Part shown: positions 32,382-33,874 of the stretch, one piece after another
Numbering within the stretch: the first letter of the stretch is position 1
Layout: the number at the start of each line of letters is the position of its first letter
Translations under genes and position numbers: made by a program
NCBI GenBank assembly: GCA_902772935.1
Contig: CACYCR010000086.1
Span: forward strand, 1 to 33,874
Direction: 5' to 3'
DNA: 33,874 bases
DNA from: Oscillospiraceae bacterium
GTDB lineage: Bacteria > Bacillota > Clostridia > Oscillospirales > Acutalibacteraceae
The notes under the pieces: model-generated
Databases searched by the model: none
What the model was told of the DNA's origin: nothing
What the model saw: only the letters and a program-made list of their open reading frames with translations

Positions 32382-33874
32382 ATGAAAGGTCGTACGAAAA
32401 AGCATTTTAGACGCGTTTTGAGCTTGCTGCTGTGCCTGCTTTTGTTGCTGCCGGTCTGGTCTCTTGCAGTACCGGGGCACATGCAGATGGTATCGGATCC
32501 CGGACGTGTCGCAGCCGATAGGGAGGAATCTGCTTTTGCAGGCGATTTCGGCAGTCGCATTTCCGCGTTTTTTACAAATTTGTGGAATCAACTGAAAAAT
32601 CTGTTTTCACAAATCAAACAAAACCTTCAGGTACAAAGGGAAGGCGTGAAAAACACCATGAATACCAATGCGATCCATATGCTGAAATCTGTGGAGGACA
32701 CAATTGCCGACAGTTTTATCATTACCACCGAAGATGGCAAGGTGATTGTGTTTGATGGCGGTCACCGTTTTGAAACCCCGTATTTTTTGGCATATCTCCG
32801 GGCGGTCACCGGTCAGAAAAAACCGCATATTGATGCATGGTTCCTGTCACATCCGCATGACGACCACGTGCAGGTCTTCTATGAAGTGGTGGAAAATCAT
32901 CCGCATGCACTGACGTTTGACAAAGTACTGCTGAATTACGCACCGGTTGGCTTCTACGCCGACGTGAATGACGAAGAATCTGAGAACAATGTGCAGGAAT
33001 ATCAGCGTCTGCGTCCGATGTTTGCCGATAGAGAGCAGATTTTGCAGGAAGGCGACGTGTTCCATATTGGCGCAGCTAAATTCACTGTACTCTATGTATT
33101 TAACCCGGCTTTTAAATCCTGCAATGACAGTTCGTTCATCGCGCGAATGGATCTTGCCGGCACAAGCGTAATGTTCACCGGTGACGCCGGTGTACCGGCA
33201 GGAAACATGGCACTGCAGAATTGGAAAGATTCCGGTCTGCTGGATTGTGACTTCTGTAAAATGGCGCACCACGGACAGGACGGCTGCGACAGAGCCTTTT
33301 ACGAAGCTGTATCTCCGGAAGTCTGCCTTTGGCCGACGCCCTCCTGGGTGTGGGATAACCGCAACGGCAATCTGAAAACGCTTGAGGTTCGAGCGTGGAT
33401 GGAGGAACTCGGCGTAAAGAAAAATTATGTCGCAAAAGACGGCTCACAGGTGATCCGTCTGATGCCGCGTATCGTCACAACAACCGACGTTTTTGAAGAC
33501 GGCTATCCGGCGGAAAAAGCGATTGATCGGCTGTCTGCACTCGGTTATGACGCAATTGACATGGGTTTTGACTACTGGGTGTTTGACGGTTCGCCCTTCC
33601 TCGGTGATGCCTATCTGGATTGGGCGAAATCGTTGAAAGCGCGTGCAGATGAAAAAGGAATCGTCTATACCCATGCGCATGCGCCCGGCGAAGCAGATGC
33701 CGGCGACCTGATCGGTCGCTCCATTGAGGCAGCTTCTGTGCTTGGTGCGCGGTATCTGGTCGTTCATCCGATCTGGCACGAAAAGAACGGCGACACGATC
33801 CACAGCCGGTTGCGTTTTCTGGACGTCAATGCAAGAGCAATCAGAAAATGGCTGCCGAAAGCAAAGGCCTGCGG
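32382..33874 (+). CDS. Exported MBL-fold hydrolase fused to xylose-isomerase-like TIM barrel (partial)
   Basis: The frame opens at ATG 32382 behind GGGGAGGAA and stays open for 497 codons to the window end, so it is incomplete at its C-terminus. Residues 1-30 form a signal peptide or anchor (KKHFRRVLSLLLCLLLLLPVWSLA). An MBL-fold domain covers about 100-355: metal motif H157-P-H159-D-D161-H162, G267-D268-A-G, and HH at 296-297 in MAHHGQDG, the ComEC-like pattern. From about residue 361 (RIVTTTDVFEDGYPAEKAIDRL) an AP-endonuclease-2/xylose-isomerase-like barrel begins, with GYDAIDMGF, YTHAHAPGE and ARYLVVHPIWHE, a possible metal-site His set. No stop or frameshift is visible between the domains. 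Substrate unknown. Confidence 0.88.
   Translation, partial: MKGRTKKHFRRVLSLLLCLLLLLPVWSLAVPGHMQMVSDPGRVAADREESAFAGDFGSRISAFFTNLWNQLKNLFSQIKQNLQVQREGVKNTMNTNAIHMLKSVEDTIADSFIITTEDGKVIVFDGGHRFETPYFLAYLRAVTGQKKPHIDAWFLSHPHDDHVQVFYEVVENHPHALTFDKVLLNYAPVGFYADVNDEESENNVQEYQRLRPMFADREQILQEGDVFHIGAAKFTVLYVFNPAFKSCNDSSFIARMDLAGTSVMFTGDAGVPAGNMALQNWKDSGLLDCDFCKMAHHGQDGCDRAFYEAVSPEVCLWPTPSWVWDNRNGNLKTLEVRAWMEELGVKKNYVAKDGSQVIRLMPRIVTTTDVFEDGYPAEKAIDRLSALGYDAIDMGFDYWVFDGSPFLGDAYLDWAKSLKARADEKGIVYTHAHAPGEADAGDLIGRSIEAASVLGARYLVVHPIWHEKNGDTIHSRLRFLDVNARAIRKWLPKAKAC

Overview
The window reads as a chromosomal segment of a spore-forming low-to-mid-GC Firmicute of class Clostridia, most likely a gut or rumen Oscillospirales/Ruminococcaceae-type organism. 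The evidence is the spoIIGA-sigE pair, yabP-yabQ-divIC-yabR, strong AGGAGG-type ribosome binding sites, sigma-A promoters with 16-17 bp spacing, a membrane pyrophosphatase and a TrpR-type regulator heading a his operon. No tRNA, rRNA, CRISPR array, transposase or phage gene was seen. Placement below class level is inference.

Layout. 1-228: a long (ACAG)n microsatellite, a terminator from an upstream unit, and three tandem 17-bp repeats that carry promoter-like elements. 229-2247: secreted fibronectin-III protein with a Pro/Thr/Gln linker. 2248-2603: non-coding, with a terminator, a palindromic intergenic repeat and a sigma-A promoter. 2604-4640: K+-dependent-type membrane pyrophosphatase. 4712-4822 (minus): a 36-residue amphipathic protein with its own strong promoter and a perfect 18-bp palindrome. 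4994-8258: sporulation/division block spoIIGA, sigE, yabP, yabQ, divIC, yabR, with a sigma-E-type promoter before yabP and a housekeeping promoter before divIC. 8355-9929: exported LCAT-like alpha/beta hydrolase with Cys at the nucleophile elbow.

10033-18361 is one tightly coupled operon: a TrpR-family regulator (HisR/YerC type), hisZ, hisG, hisD, hisC, hisB, hisH, hisA, hisF, hisIE and a LacA/Maa-type acetyltransferase. A promoter overlapped by two palindromes precedes the regulator, which suggests autoregulation. All steps of histidine synthesis are present except histinol-phosphate phosphatase, i.e. histidinol-phosphatase, which must be encoded elsewhere.

18417-20855 (minus) is a cytoplasmic GH95 fucosidase-type enzyme, divergent from a ywiB-type gene and argS (20979-23181). 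23308-27327 holds an OmpR-family response regulator, its sensor kinase and a membrane-anchored HtrA protease, an envelope-stress-like set. A LytR-CpsA-Psr cell-wall ligase converges on htrA from the minus strand. purA follows, then a cytoplasmic alpha/beta hydrolase, and finally two exported metal-dependent hydrolases: a calcineurin-like phosphoesterase and a metallo-beta-lactamase-fold protein that continues in frame into a xylose-isomerase-like TIM barrel and runs off the window end.

The most interesting items are the secreted MBL/TIM-barrel fusion, the small amphipathic protein with its palindromic operator, the Cys-nucleophile LCAT-like hydrolase, the sigma-E promoter placed directly behind sigE, and the repeat-built promoter of the fibronectin-III protein.
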